Below are positions 1 to 7,905 of a stretch of DNA of 64,000 nucleotides, in pieces. The DNA lies in assembly GCF_007678455.1 (NCBI RefSeq), contig NZ_VEEP01000007.1, positions 192,541 through 256,540 of the forward strand, written 5' to 3'. A program made the position numbers and the translations under genes. Within the stretch, counting starts at the first letter, position 1. Every line of letters starts with the position of its first letter. The DNA is from Cytobacillus oceanisediminis 2691 (lineage in GTDB: Bacteria; Bacillota; Bacilli; Bacillales; Cytobacillaceae). A model generated the notes under the pieces. That model made no database searches. It was not told the origin of the DNA and saw only the letters and a list, made by a program, of their open reading frames with translations.

Positions 1-865
1 CGGTGATATCAATTTTTAACTTTAAATTTATATTTGCAATAGCCCGATTGTTTTTCACTTTTACCTCTAATGTTTCCTTTGCTTTTTTTACGGTAAAAGA
101 AACAAAATGTGTCGGCTTGAAAGCTTCACCTTCTGATATTCTTTTTGTGAATTTTGGTGACTTTCCCGAATTGCCGTCAAGCAATAGGAAAATAACCGCT
201 TCGTCCCCGGTAAGTACCCGACCAGTGAATTTCCTTTCGTTAAATAAGGCAATACCCTCAACACTGGCGGCTTTCCTGTCTTCTGATGGACGAAGGAAAG
301 GCAAAACGAAATCTTCTCCTGGATCAAACATCTCCGCGCAGATCGATTGAATGTTTTCGGCTGGAATGAGGGAAGCGATTTCCTGGCTCTCTAATAAATC
401 ATAGAAATATGAACTGGCCTTCTCCTCTTCAATATTTATTCGCAGCAAATCCTTACCCATCCCCTCGGCTACGACTACTTTGGCGCTTAGAGCACTCTTG
501 GGATCCCGATAGAATAAATCAAGTACAGAATAGATATCCTTTTTTGCGAGCTCATTCCCTATGATTAACACCCTTAGTTTGGATGCATCAAAGACCTTTT
601 CCGATTTTCTGTCTATGTCCGCCCGTGCCTCTCTTGGTGTATTTCCGAGGCCAGAACTGATGGTATATCCGCTGACCCCTCCTCCCTCTTGATTCTTTTT
701 TATGATTGGGGAAGTAAGCTCATCGAGTATTTTTCCGTCAGGAGTCAAATCGAAGCTGGCCGCCATGAATAATTTTACATCCTTCAATAAATGCTGATCC
801 CAGCAGGCACTAAGCAACAGAAGGGTGACAATAGCAAGAATGCCTGTTTTAAGAATTCGGGTCAT
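1..865 (-). CDS. Ger(x)C-family spore germination lipoprotein (3' part outside window)
   Basis: The start ATG is the complement of 863-865. The frame stays open to the window edge, so the C-terminus is missing. The N-terminus is a lipoprotein signal: a hydrophobic stretch ending in LLLLSACWDQ, and the CWD after the lipobox is typical of GerAC/GerBC/GerKC proteins. The conserved GYTISSGLGNTPREARADI and KVFDASKLRVLIIGNELAKK blocks of the GerC N-terminal domain follow at about residues 70-115. In the family this subunit is anchored to the outer face of the inner spore membrane and forms the germinant receptor with the A and B subunits. Its first 17 bases overlap the end of the B gene, so the three genes are translationally coupled. 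Which germinant it serves cannot be told. Confidence 0.9.
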   Translation of the reverse strand, partial: MTRILKTGILAIVTLLLLSACWDQHLLKDVKLFMAASFDLTPDGKILDELTSPIIKKNQEGGGVSGYTISSGLGNTPREARADIDRKSEKVFDASKLRVLIIGNELAKKDIYSVLDLFYRDPKSALSAKVVVAEGMGKDLLRINIEEEKASSYFYDLLESQEIASLIPAENIQSICAEMFDPGEDFVLPFLRPSEDRKAASVEGIALFNERKFTGRVLTGDEAVIFLLLDGNSGKSPKFTKRISEGEAFKPTHFVSFTVKKAKETLEVKVKNNRAIANINLKLKIDIT

Positions 866-1961
866 TGGCCTTACCTCCATGCTCGGATTTTTTGAACAGG
901 AATGAAACGGTGAGTAAAAAGGCAGGGAAAAGGATGAAAATAAAACCGGCCTTCGGGATATTGCTGCTCATGATATCTAAATATTTGATGTCAATTTCAG
1001 GTAAAAAAGAAAAGCCATAAATGATAAGCGCCATACAATACACAAGTTTCCGTCGATCCCTTTTATAAAAAATTTTAGCGGCTGAGTCAGCGGCCAGAAA
1101 CAGGTAACTGCAGAAAGAAGTGAATACAAGGAATATCCAGATTGACAGAAATAGTAAATCCGTTCGTTCAATGAGTTTGAACGTATAAGATTTTAAGATA
1201 TACAAAAGCGGTTCTGGCAATATTTTTATTTCAGCCGGGCTGAAGTAAATGAAACTGATGATAACCACATAGGCATAAAGTATGGTACTGAACAGGTTAG
1301 CAAAAGATACTGCCTTGAATTTTTGAAGTGTCGTTCCTGATACCATTGGAAAAGTGAGAAGGATGATTTCAAACCCCAGCATGGAAAGGATCGCGTCTTT
1401 ACTGCCAATGACAATATCTTTGATGCCAGCCTGTCCGATCGGTAACATATAATAAATGTTCGCATCCTTCAACGTGTAGGAAACAAGCAGCAAGAGCAAA
1501 AGGATAAGCGGTGTGACCAATGTGTAAAAACGGGCCAGGACTTTCAATCCGCCAACACTTAAATAGATTCCGGACAGCAAAAGCAAACCGCCGATTACCC
1601 AATTTGGAGTATAGGGAAGGATCCAGCGATCGATAATTCTGACATAGAGCACAAGAATCAGACTCCCGACACTGATGAAATATAGCATATAGAAAAGAGA
1701 AATTAGTTTACCAATCTTCCTGCCTAACACAAACGCTGAAATATCAAGGATGTTTTTAGACTTGAATTTTTTAAAAAGCATGAAATACATTAATAAGACC
1801 CCTTGAAGCAAAAGGCCGGCCAGAAGTATCGAAATCCATCCATCTGACTGCGCAGATTTATGCATTTCATATGGGAGAGACAGGGCACCTACACCCAACT
1901 GTGTCTGGATGATCAAAAAGAAAAATTGCTGATGGGTAATCGTATCTTTATCTCGGTTCAT
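849..1961 (-). CDS. GerAB/YndE-family spore germination permease
   Basis: This 370-residue protein has about ten hydrophobic segments and the family opening DTITHQQFFFLIIQTQLGVG. These are features of the GerAB subunits, which belong to the APC amino acid permease superfamily and are thought to bind the germinant in the inner spore membrane. Length is normal for the family (about 365 residues). It overlaps the A gene by 14 bases upstream and the C gene by 17 bases downstream. The order A-B-C in one tight operon is one of the two usual orders for germinant receptors. Expression in the forespore under sigma-G is expected from the family, but I could not define a convincing sigma-G promoter. Confidence 0.92.
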   Translation of the reverse strand: MNRDKDTITHQQFFFLIIQTQLGVGALSLPYEMHKSAQSDGWISILLAGLLLQGVLLMYFMLFKKFKSKNILDISAFVLGRKIGKLISLFYMLYFISVGSLILVLYVRIIDRWILPYTPNWVIGGLLLLSGIYLSVGGLKVLARFYTLVTPLILLLLLLVSYTLKDANIYYMLPIGQAGIKDIVIGSKDAILSMLGFEIILLTFPMVSGTTLQKFKAVSFANLFSTILYAYVVIISFIYFSPAEIKILPEPLLYILKSYTFKLIERTDLLFLSIWIFLVFTSFCSYLFLAADSAAKIFYKRDRRKLVYCMALIIYGFSFLPEIDIKYLDIMSSNIPKAGFIFILFPAFLLTVSFLFKKSEHGGKANDPNS

Positions 1962-3441
1962 TTGTTTTCCATCCTCTAGAGTCCCGCTGTCTCTTGGTGT
2001 TTACCGCATGTGAATTGCGCGGACGCTCATCCATTTTCCAAAGAGGCATTCTCAAAAATGTGTCCTTAAGATCCTTGACCTGCAATGGAGCCAATGGCGA
2101 AAAATATGGCACTCCGAAAGATTCGAGCTTGCACAGTTTAATGAAGACGAATATCAGGCCAAAAGTCAGTCCCACGAAACCTAATATTGAAGCCGCAACC
2201 ATTAGGGGAAACCTGATCAGCCGGACGGTCGTACTCATTTCATTGGAAGGGACGACAAACGCAGATATCGCAGTGACAGCGACGATGACAATCATGATAT
2301 TAGAAATCAATCCTGCGCTTACAACGGCATCACCAATGACAAGACCTCCAACAATTCCGATGGTTTGTCCAATCGGTCTCGGAAGCCTGATCCCAGCTTC
2401 CCTGATCAATTCAATCGTTATCTCCATGAAGAAAGCCTCCAAAAGCGGAGGATATGGGATTCCTTCTACAGATCCCTTTAATGGGAGAATTAACTCATGA
2501 GGGATGACTTCAAGGTGAAAAGCAATAATCGCAATGTAAAAGGCCGGCAATGTGATGGCGATAAGAAAGCTGACATACCTGAGCAATCGGATGAATGACG
2601 AAGGAATCCACCGGCTGTTATAATCATCCGAAGACTGATAGAATGCAAAAAAAGTAATTGGCAATATCAAGGCTGTCGGACTGCCATCACCAATGATGGT
2701 GATCCTGCCTTCCATCAGATTCGCGATCACCCTGTCCGGCCTCTCGGTGTTGATGAGCTGTGGAAACAAAGAGAATGGATCATCCTCAATGAACTCCTCT
2801 ATATAGCCTGGACTTAAAACCATGTCAGTCGAAATATAGGAAAGCCTTCTTTCAACTTCATCAACGATTTTCTGGTCAGCAATCCCTTTCATAAAAATGA
2901 CAGCTACTTTGGTTTTTGTCTTATCGCCTAACTCATGGTAGTTAACCGTGAATTCTGGATTTTTAATTCTAAGCCTTAGCTGGCTGATATTTGTTTCAAG
3001 TTTTTCAACGAAGCCATCATGTGCGCCGCGAACCACTGCTTCATTTATCGGTTCCTGTATGGCACGTTGGATATCCTTAGGGAATGTGAATAACCAGGCT
3101 TCGTCCCGTTCGCATATGAACAAAACATATCCACCGCTGAGGATGCCGCTGATCATTTCCTCTTGTGTATTCACCGGTGCACCATTTAACGACTTAAGCT
3201 CAGCGGGTGTAATCTTCGAATCTTCCATCAATAAAGGAATCAATAATAGTTCCTTGAATTTGTCGGGCGACACCATGGTTTCAAGGAAACAAAAACGCAA
3301 TGTGCAATTTCCTCTTTTAAATTCAGACTCTTTAAAGTCTGCAGTCTGCTGAAAGATTGCTTTAAGTTTTTCATATCCACTGCAATGAACTTCTTTTTTC
3401 TCGCTAATGGATGCAGGAAGCCGGAACTTTTTCATCATCAC
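1948..3441 (-). CDS. GerA-family spore germination protein (A subunit)
   Basis: About 497 residues, matching the GerAA/GerBA/GerKA length. The soluble N-terminal half contains the family block RLSYISTDMVLSPGYIEEFI, and the sequence after residue 240 (RVIANLMEGRITIIGDGSPT) leads into the membrane domain. Several C-terminal membrane segments follow, including the typical PFPPLLE-like motif (here GIPYPPLLEAFFME) and RLPRPIGQTIGIVGGLVIG. The A subunit is required for receptor function in the spore inner membrane and may form an oligomeric channel. Three consecutive start codons (GTG ATG ATG from 3441) are possible and the real one is uncertain by two residues. The C-terminal tail is basic and overlaps the next gene. 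Confidence 0.94.
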   Translation of the reverse strand: MMMKKFRLPASISEKKEVHCSGYEKLKAIFQQTADFKESEFKRGNCTLRFCFLETMVSPDKFKELLLIPLLMEDSKITPAELKSLNGAPVNTQEEMISGILSGGYVLFICERDEAWLFTFPKDIQRAIQEPINEAVVRGAHDGFVEKLETNISQLRLRIKNPEFTVNYHELGDKTKTKVAVIFMKGIADQKIVDEVERRLSYISTDMVLSPGYIEEFIEDDPFSLFPQLINTERPDRVIANLMEGRITIIGDGSPTALILPITFFAFYQSSDDYNSRWIPSSFIRLLRYVSFLIAITLPAFYIAIIAFHLEVIPHELILPLKGSVEGIPYPPLLEAFFMEITIELIREAGIRLPRPIGQTIGIVGGLVIGDAVVSAGLISNIMIVIVAVTAISAFVVPSNEMSTTVRLIRFPLMVAASILGFVGLTFGLIFVFIKLCKLESFGVPYFSPLAPLQVKDLKDTFLRMPLWKMDERPRNSHAVNTKRQRDSRGWKTNEPR

Positions 3442-3546
3442 ACCACTTTTTTGCTTAATAGAAACTTTATTAATATATTCGTTAAAAATAGTTATCCCTT
3501 TTAAAACGTTTTATATGTAAAAGTTGATTGTGAATTTGCGATTATT

Positions 3547-3566
3547 TACTGTGTAGGGGTATGATA
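3547..3566 (+). promoter_or_regulatory. CsoR-like operator overlapping the csoR-family promoter
   Basis: TACTGTGTAGGGGTATGATA matches 14 of 20 positions of the B. subtilis CsoR operator as I remember it, with an intact right half GGGGTATGATA. It covers a plausible -10 (TATGAT) 35 bases before the regulator gene, which suits autoregulation. The left half is poorly conserved, so the metal specificity of the cognate regulator is not fixed by this site. Confidence 0.5.
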
Positions 3567-3600
3567 AAATATAATTAAAGATGTAAAAGGGGGTTTTTAG

Positions 3601-3942
3601 ATGGACATTTTAGAGCCCGAAGTACACCCGGCTGAATGTGGTGACAGCTGCTGCTCTTCAGAGCGCAAAAGCCACCATTCTGAAAAAACGAAAAAGAATC
3701 TCGTCACGAGATTGAATCGGATAGAAGGACAAATACGCGGCATAAAAGGACTTATTGAAAGAGATACGTATTGTGATGACGTGATCACACAAATTTCTGC
3801 GACTCAGGCGGCATTGAACAGCGTGGCTAAGCTGCTGCTTGAAGGCCATATGAAATCATGTATCGTTGAACGGATTCAGGAAGGTGATAACGAAGTGATC
3901 GATGAACTGTTGACGACGATTGAGAAACTGATGAAAAAATAA
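3601..3942 (+). CDS. CsoR/RcnR-family metal-sensing transcriptional repressor
   Basis: This 113-residue all-helical repressor belongs to the DUF156 family. The core carries the Cu(I)-sensing triad spacing of CsoR: Cys58 (DTYCDD), His83 and Cys87 (EGHMKSC). The DNA-contacting block NRIEGQIRGIKGLIERD precedes it. When metal binds, such proteins leave DNA and de-repress efflux or chaperone genes. An odd feature is the N-terminal extension of about 28 residues, rich in Cys and His (His9, Cys13, Cys17, Cys18, His25, His26), which could hold extra metal. No copper ATPase or copper chaperone gene is next to it, so copper is likely from the triad but not proven by context. An imperfect CsoR-type operator lies in its promoter. 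Confidence 0.88.
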   Translation: MDILEPEVHPAECGDSCCSSERKSHHSEKTKKNLVTRLNRIEGQIRGIKGLIERDTYCDDVITQISATQAALNSVAKLLLEGHMKSCIVERIQEGDNEVIDELLTTIEKLMKK

Positions 3943-3978
3943 AAGGTCATTTTGTTTTCTATTTATGAACATGTTCTG

Positions 3979-3984
3979 TATAAT
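3979..3984 (+). promoter_or_regulatory. -10 element before the FMN riboswitch
   Basis: A perfect TATAAT lies about 25 bases before the riboswitch aptamer. The -35 is weak, so only the -10 is called. Confidence 0.45.
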
Positions 3985-4004
3985 GTCACTAACTTAATAT
4001 ATTC

Positions 4005-4140
4005 CTTCGGGGTCGGGTGAAATTCCCAACCGGCGGTGATGAAGCATGTGCTTCTTAGTCCGTGACCCGGTTAACATTTGTTAAGCGGTGGATCTGGTGA
4101 AACTCCAGGGCCGACAGTTAAAGTCTGGATGGGAGAAGGA
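4005..4140 (+). ncRNA. FMN riboswitch (RFN element)
   Basis: The conserved RFN blocks occur in order: GGGTGAAATTCCCAACCGGC, GGTGATGAAG, AGTCCGTGACCC, GGTGGATCTGGTGAAACTCC, AGGGCCGACAGT and GTCTGGATGGGAGAAGG. The element is known to bind FMN and stop transcription of riboflavin genes. Here it lies between csoR and ribD and is followed by an intrinsic terminator, so regulation by premature termination is expected. Confidence 0.97.
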
Positions 4141-4212
4141 AAAAACGAGGATTAGAAACAAGGGAGCAGTATACCCTTTTTTTACCCTCTAGTTTGACAT
4201 TGTCTTTTTTAG

Positions 4213-4246
4213 GACCCCGAAGCGCTTATGTTTCGGGGTCTTTTTA
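4213..4246 (+). terminator. Riboswitch-controlled intrinsic terminator
   Basis: GACCCCGAA and TTCGGGGTC form a 9-bp stem followed by TTTTT. It lies after the FMN aptamer and before ribD, so it is the expression platform that closes the operon when FMN is abundant. Confidence 0.92.
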
Positions 4247-4273
4247 TATTTTTTAAAAGAGGGAGGGATGAAA

Positions 4274-5356
4274 GTGAAGAATCAGGACTATATGGCCCTT
4301 GCCATCAATCTTGCAAAAGCAGCGGAAGGACAGACCTCCCCGAACCCCCAGGTTGGCGCTGTGCTTGTAAAAGAAGGGCAGGTTGTTGGCATGGGCGCGC
4401 ATTTGAAGGCAGGTGAGCCGCATGCCGAGGTCCATGCCATCCGGATGGCAGGAGAGAAAGCGGATGGGGCGAGTCTTTACGTGACACTTGAGCCGTGCAG
4501 CCATTTCGGGAAGACTCCGCCATGTTCGAATCTTGTCATAGAGTCGGGCATCAAAAAGGTGTTTGTGGCTTCGGTTGACCCTAACCCGCTCGTTGGCGGA
4601 GCAGGAATCAAAAAGATGCGTGAGTCGGGAATTGAGGTAGAGGTTGGATTATTGGAGGAAGAAGCTATTGCTCTTAATAAGGTGTTTTTTCATTACATAA
4701 GCACAGGGCTTCCATATGTAACCTTGAAGTCAGCCACAAGCCTTGATGGCAAAGTCGCAACAGTGACCGGGGAGAGTAAATGGATCACCGGGGAGGAAGC
4801 GCGTAAGGATGTCCATCACTTCCGCCATACACAGGATGCCATTCTGGTTGGTGTCAACACCGTCATAACAGATAACCCAAGCCTTACGACCAGACTTGAA
4901 TCTGGCGGGAAAAATCCCATCCGGGTGATTCTGGATTCCACCCTCAGGACCCCTTTCGATTCAGGGGTGATCCATGATCAAGCAGCTAAGACAATCATCG
5001 TGACAGGAGCGGGTGCTGAGCCTGAAAGGGCAAAACAATTTGAAGAACAAGGCATCGAAATCATCAAGCTTGAGACTGAGAAAGTCGGAATTAAAGAAAT
5101 GCTGGAAAAACTGGGGGAGCGCGGCATTACTTCACTGTATGTTGAAGGCGGTGCCGAAGTCCACGGCAGTTTTTTAAGGGAGAAGGCTTTTCAGCGGGTG
5201 ATTACCTATATTGCACCAAAGCTGATCGGCGGCAGAAATGCCCCGTCAGCATACGGAGGCGAAGGCATTGCCCGTCTGGAGGAAACAGTTCCCTTGAAGG
5301 TCATTGATGTAAAGCAAATCGGCCAGGATATCCGGATCATTGCTGAGCCGGTCTAG
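4274..5356 (+). CDS. ribD: Bifunctional diaminohydroxyphosphoribosylaminopyrimidine deaminase / 5-amino-6-(5-phosphoribosylamino)uracil reductase
   Basis: RibD catalyses the second and third steps of riboflavin synthesis. The N-terminal zinc deaminase domain shows the His50-Ala-Glu52 motif and the zinc cysteines Cys75 and Cys84 in PCSHFGKTPPC. The C-terminal reductase domain starts near residue 145 (VTLKSATSLDGKVAT), with GVNTVITDNPSLTTR and YVEGGAEVHGSF following. I prefer the GTG at 4274 over the in-frame ATG at 4268, because the GGGAGG Shine-Dalgarno ends only one base before the ATG but seven bases before the GTG. The resulting 360 residues fit the family. It is the first gene of ribD-ribE-ribBA-ribH. 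Confidence 0.96.
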   Translation: MKNQDYMALAINLAKAAEGQTSPNPQVGAVLVKEGQVVGMGAHLKAGEPHAEVHAIRMAGEKADGASLYVTLEPCSHFGKTPPCSNLVIESGIKKVFVASVDPNPLVGGAGIKKMRESGIEVEVGLLEEEAIALNKVFFHYISTGLPYVTLKSATSLDGKVATVTGESKWITGEEARKDVHHFRHTQDAILVGVNTVITDNPSLTTRLESGGKNPIRVILDSTLRTPFDSGVIHDQAAKTIIVTGAGAEPERAKQFEEQGIEIIKLETEKVGIKEMLEKLGERGITSLYVEGGAEVHGSFLREKAFQRVITYIAPKLIGGRNAPSAYGGEGIARLEETVPLKVIDVKQIGQDIRIIAEPV

Positions 5357-5368
5357 AGGGAGGTTAAT

Positions 5369-6025
5369 ATGTTTACAGGGATTATTGAGGAAATCGGGAC
5401 CGTTGCAAATATCCAGCACAGCGGGGAATCTTTTGTGCTGACAATTGACGCGAAAAAAGTCCTGACAGATGTCCATCTTGGTGACAGTATTGCTGTCAAC
5501 GGAGTATGCCTCACTGTCACGTCTTTTACAGAAAACAGATTTTCGGTAGATGTGATGCCGGAGACGGTAAAAGCCTCGAGCCTTAAAACCGTCAGGAGAG
5601 GCTCAAAGGTGAACCTGGAAAGAGCGATGGCAGCCGGAGGCCGGTTCGGCGGGCATTTTGTTGCCGGCCATGTGGATGGAGTCGGGGTCATCAAAGGGAA
5701 AACCCAAGTTGAAAACGCAGTGTATTATGAAATCCAGCTTGATCCCGAATTGCTGAAATACGTAATCATGAAAGGCTCCGTCGCAGTTGATGGTACAAGC
5801 CTGACTGTTTTCGGGATATCGGAAGACAGCCTGACATTGTCGCTGATACCGCTGACACTTTCTGACACAGTGCTTGGCTTCAAGGATAAAGGCGATATCG
5901 TCAATATAGAATGTGACATGATCGGCAAATATGTAGGTCACTTCTTGAGTAACCAGGTTCCAGCAGCTTCAAAAAGAGGAAGTAATATTACAGCCCAATT
6001 CTTAGAGGATAACGGGTTTATGTGA
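5369..6025 (+). CDS. ribE: Riboflavin synthase, alpha subunit
   Basis: The 218-residue protein opens with the family signature [10 protein letters not shown]. It carries two similar lumazine-binding halves: [16 protein letters not shown] near residue 40 and [15 protein letters not shown] near residue 134. It dismutates two 6,7-dimethyl-8-ribityllumazine molecules to riboflavin in the cytoplasm. The start follows GAGGGAGG by a good spacing, 12 bases after ribD. Its stop codon lies just before the ribosome binding site of ribBA, so the two are probably translationally coupled. Confidence 0.97.
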   Translation: MFTGIIEEIGTVANIQHSGESFVLTIDAKKVLTDVHLGDSIAVNGVCLTVTSFTENRFSVDVMPETVKASSLKTVRRGSKVNLERAMAAGGRFGGHFVAGHVDGVGVIKGKTQVENAVYYEIQLDPELLKYVIMKGSVAVDGTSLTVFGISEDSLTLSLIPLTLSDTVLGFKDKGDIVNIECDMIGKYVGHFLSNQVPAASKRGSNITAQFLEDNGFM

Positions 6026-6036
6026 GGGTGATGAAA

Positions 6037-7230
6037 ATGTTTGATCCGATTGAAGAGGCTATATATGAACTCATGCAAGGCAAAGTAGTCATCGTTTGTG
6101 ATGATGAGGACAGGGAGAATGAAGGGGATTTTATCGCGCTGGCTGAGAAGGCAACGCCGGATGTCATCAACTTCATGGCGACGCATGGCCGGGGTTTGAT
6201 CTGTGTTCCAATTGAAACAGAACTGGCACAAAGCCTTGACCTGATACCGATGGTTTCTCGCAACACTGATCCGCATGGTACTGCCTTTACCGTTAGTATC
6301 GACCATAAGTTCTCTACAACAGGGATTTCTGCGTTTGAGCGCTCGGCAACAGTACTCAGCATGCTTGATCCAGAGTCTAAGGCTGCCGATTTTAAACGTC
6401 CGGGCCACGTCTTTCCGCTTGTCGCCAAAAAAGGCGGCGTGTTAAGACGGGCTGGCCATACGGAGGCAGCGGTTGATCTGGCAAAAATGTGCGGCGCCAA
6501 GCCGGCTGGCGTTATTTGTGAAATCATGAATGAAGACGGCACCATGGCACGAGTGCCGCAGCTTCGCAAGATTGCAGACCAGTTCGATTTAAAAATGATC
6601 ACCATCAAGGATCTTATCCAATACCGCAACCGTAAGGACAATCTGATTCAAAGAGAAGTTGAAATCAATCTCCCAACTGAATTCGGGATGTTCAAGGCTG
6701 TCGGTTATTCGAACGTCGTGGATGACAAGGAACATATTGCCCTTGTGAAAGGTGACATCGACCCGGATGAGCCGGTATTGGTCAGGGTTCACTCTGAGTG
6801 CCTGACCGGAGATGTATTCGGTTCGTACCGCTGTGATTGCGGGCCGCAGCTGCATGCCGCATTAACACAGATAAACGAAGAGGGGCGCGGCGTCCTTTTG
6901 TATTTGCGCCAGGAAGGCAGGGGTATCGGCCTGATGAACAAGCTGAGGGCTTATAAGCTGCAGGAAGAGGGCTACGATACTGTAGAGGCCAATGAAAAAC
7001 TCGGCTTCGGTGCTGACCTTCGCGAATACGGGATCGGAGCACAGATTTTAAAAGACCTTGGCATCAAGCAAATGAAACTGCTCACGAACAATCCGAGGAA
7101 AATAAGAGGACTTAAGGGTTATGGCCTTGAAGTCGTCGACCGGGTGCCTATCCAGATGCCAGCAAGGGAAGAAAACGAAAACTACTTAAAAACAAAACAC
7201 AGTAAATTAGGTCATTTACTAAAATTTTAA
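6037..7230 (+). CDS. ribBA: Bifunctional 3,4-dihydroxy-2-butanone-4-phosphate synthase / GTP cyclohydrolase II
   Basis: This fusion supplies both precursors of the riboflavin pathway. The N-terminal DHBP synthase domain has [11 protein letters not shown], the [10 protein letters not shown] block and the [11 protein letters not shown] motif. The C-terminal GTP cyclohydrolase II domain begins near residue 200, with the zinc cysteines in [17 protein letters not shown] and the catalytic RQEGRGIG. The frame is open from a GTG at 6022, but GAGGG at 6024-6028 is correctly placed for the ATG at 6037. The protein then begins MFDPIEEA, as in B. subtilis RibA. Length is 397 residues, normal for the fusion. 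Confidence 0.97.
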   Translation: MFDPIEEAIYELMQGKVVIVCDDEDRENEGDFIALAEKATPDVINFMATHGRGLICVPIETELAQSLDLIPMVSRNTDPHGTAFTVSIDHKFSTTGISAFERSATVLSMLDPESKAADFKRPGHVFPLVAKKGGVLRRAGHTEAAVDLAKMCGAKPAGVICEIMNEDGTMARVPQLRKIADQFDLKMITIKDLIQYRNRKDNLIQREVEINLPTEFGMFKAVGYSNVVDDKEHIALVKGDIDPDEPVLVRVHSECLTGDVFGSYRCDCGPQLHAALTQINEEGRGVLLYLRQEGRGIGLMNKLRAYKLQEEGYDTVEANEKLGFGADLREYGIGAQILKDLGIKQMKLLTNNPRKIRGLKGYGLEVVDRVPIQMPAREENENYLKTKHSKLGHLLKF

Positions 7231-7272
7231 ATCGAAAAAAACTAAATAACATCTATATATGGAGGAATTGTC

Positions 7273-7743
7273 ATGAACAGAACTTTTGAAGGTAATTTAG
7301 TAGGAACGGGTCTTAAAATCGGAATCGTTGTTGGCCGATTCAACGAGTTCATAACAAGCAAGCTTTTGGGCGGTGCACAGGATGCGCTGAAGAGGCATGG
7401 TGTGGACGAAAGCAATGTCGATGTTGCCTGGGTTCCTGGTGCATTCGAAATCCCATTGGTGGCGCAAAAAATGGCAAAGAGCAATAAATATGATGCAGTC
7501 ATCACTTTAGGAACCGTCATCCGCGGCTCCACTCCGCATTTTGACTATGTTTGCAATGAAGCTGCCAAAGGGGTATCAGCCGCGGCGATGAACTCAGGAG
7601 TCCCTGTCATCTTCGGTGTCCTGACGACCGATACAATCGAGCAGGCAATTGAACGCGCCGGAACGAAAGCAGGCAATAAAGGCTGGGACGCAGCGGCTTC
7701 GGCAATCGAAATGGCAAATTTGATGAAAAATATTGAAATGTAA
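7273..7743 (+). CDS. ribH: 6,7-dimethyl-8-ribityllumazine synthase
   Basis: This 156-residue enzyme condenses 5-amino-6-ribitylaminouracil with dihydroxybutanone phosphate. It shows the family blocks [33 protein letters not shown]-like [17 protein letters not shown] and [17 protein letters not shown]. RibH normally forms a 60-subunit capsid in Bacillus. It follows ribBA by 42 bases with an AGGAGG-like site (GGAGG) before the ATG. It is the last gene of the riboflavin operon, and a terminator follows. Confidence 0.97.
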   Translation: MNRTFEGNLVGTGLKIGIVVGRFNEFITSKLLGGAQDALKRHGVDESNVDVAWVPGAFEIPLVAQKMAKSNKYDAVITLGTVIRGSTPHFDYVCNEAAKGVSAAAMNSGVPVIFGVLTTDTIEQAIERAGTKAGNKGWDAAASAIEMANLMKNIEM

Positions 7744-7750
7744 TCTTTTA

Positions 7751-7789
7751 AAGAAGCTGCAGGCTACCATGTCTGCAGCTTTTTTATGT
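7751..7789 (+). terminator. Intrinsic terminator of the rib operon
   Basis: AAGCTGCAG and CTGCAGCTT form the stem, and a T-rich tail follows. It lies directly after ribH. Confidence 0.88.
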
Positions 7790-7837
7790 GGCCACGACTA
7801 GCAAAGTCTTCCCAAACTTTTAAAATCCTCGCCTTAG

Positions 7838-7859
7838 TTTGTTAATAATTTGTTCATAA
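7838..7859 (+). promoter_or_regulatory. Two adjacent 11-bp direct repeats before the HtrA-like gene
   Basis: TTTGTTAATAA is followed directly by TTTGTTCATAA, with a decayed third copy starting TTTCTGGTTA. Head-to-tail repeats one helical turn apart are the usual binding layout of OmpR-type response regulators. In B. subtilis, htrA genes answer to CssRS. The assignment to CssR is inference. Confidence 0.4.
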
Positions 7860-7905
7860 TTTCTGGTTATGATGAAAACAAGTTAACAAACGAGGAGGAA
7901 ATACC

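Noticed and set aside
3442-3540. Sigma-G promoter for the ger operon
   Set aside because: GAATA and CTATTA are present on the minus strand, but only 14 bases apart, too close for the consensus spacing.
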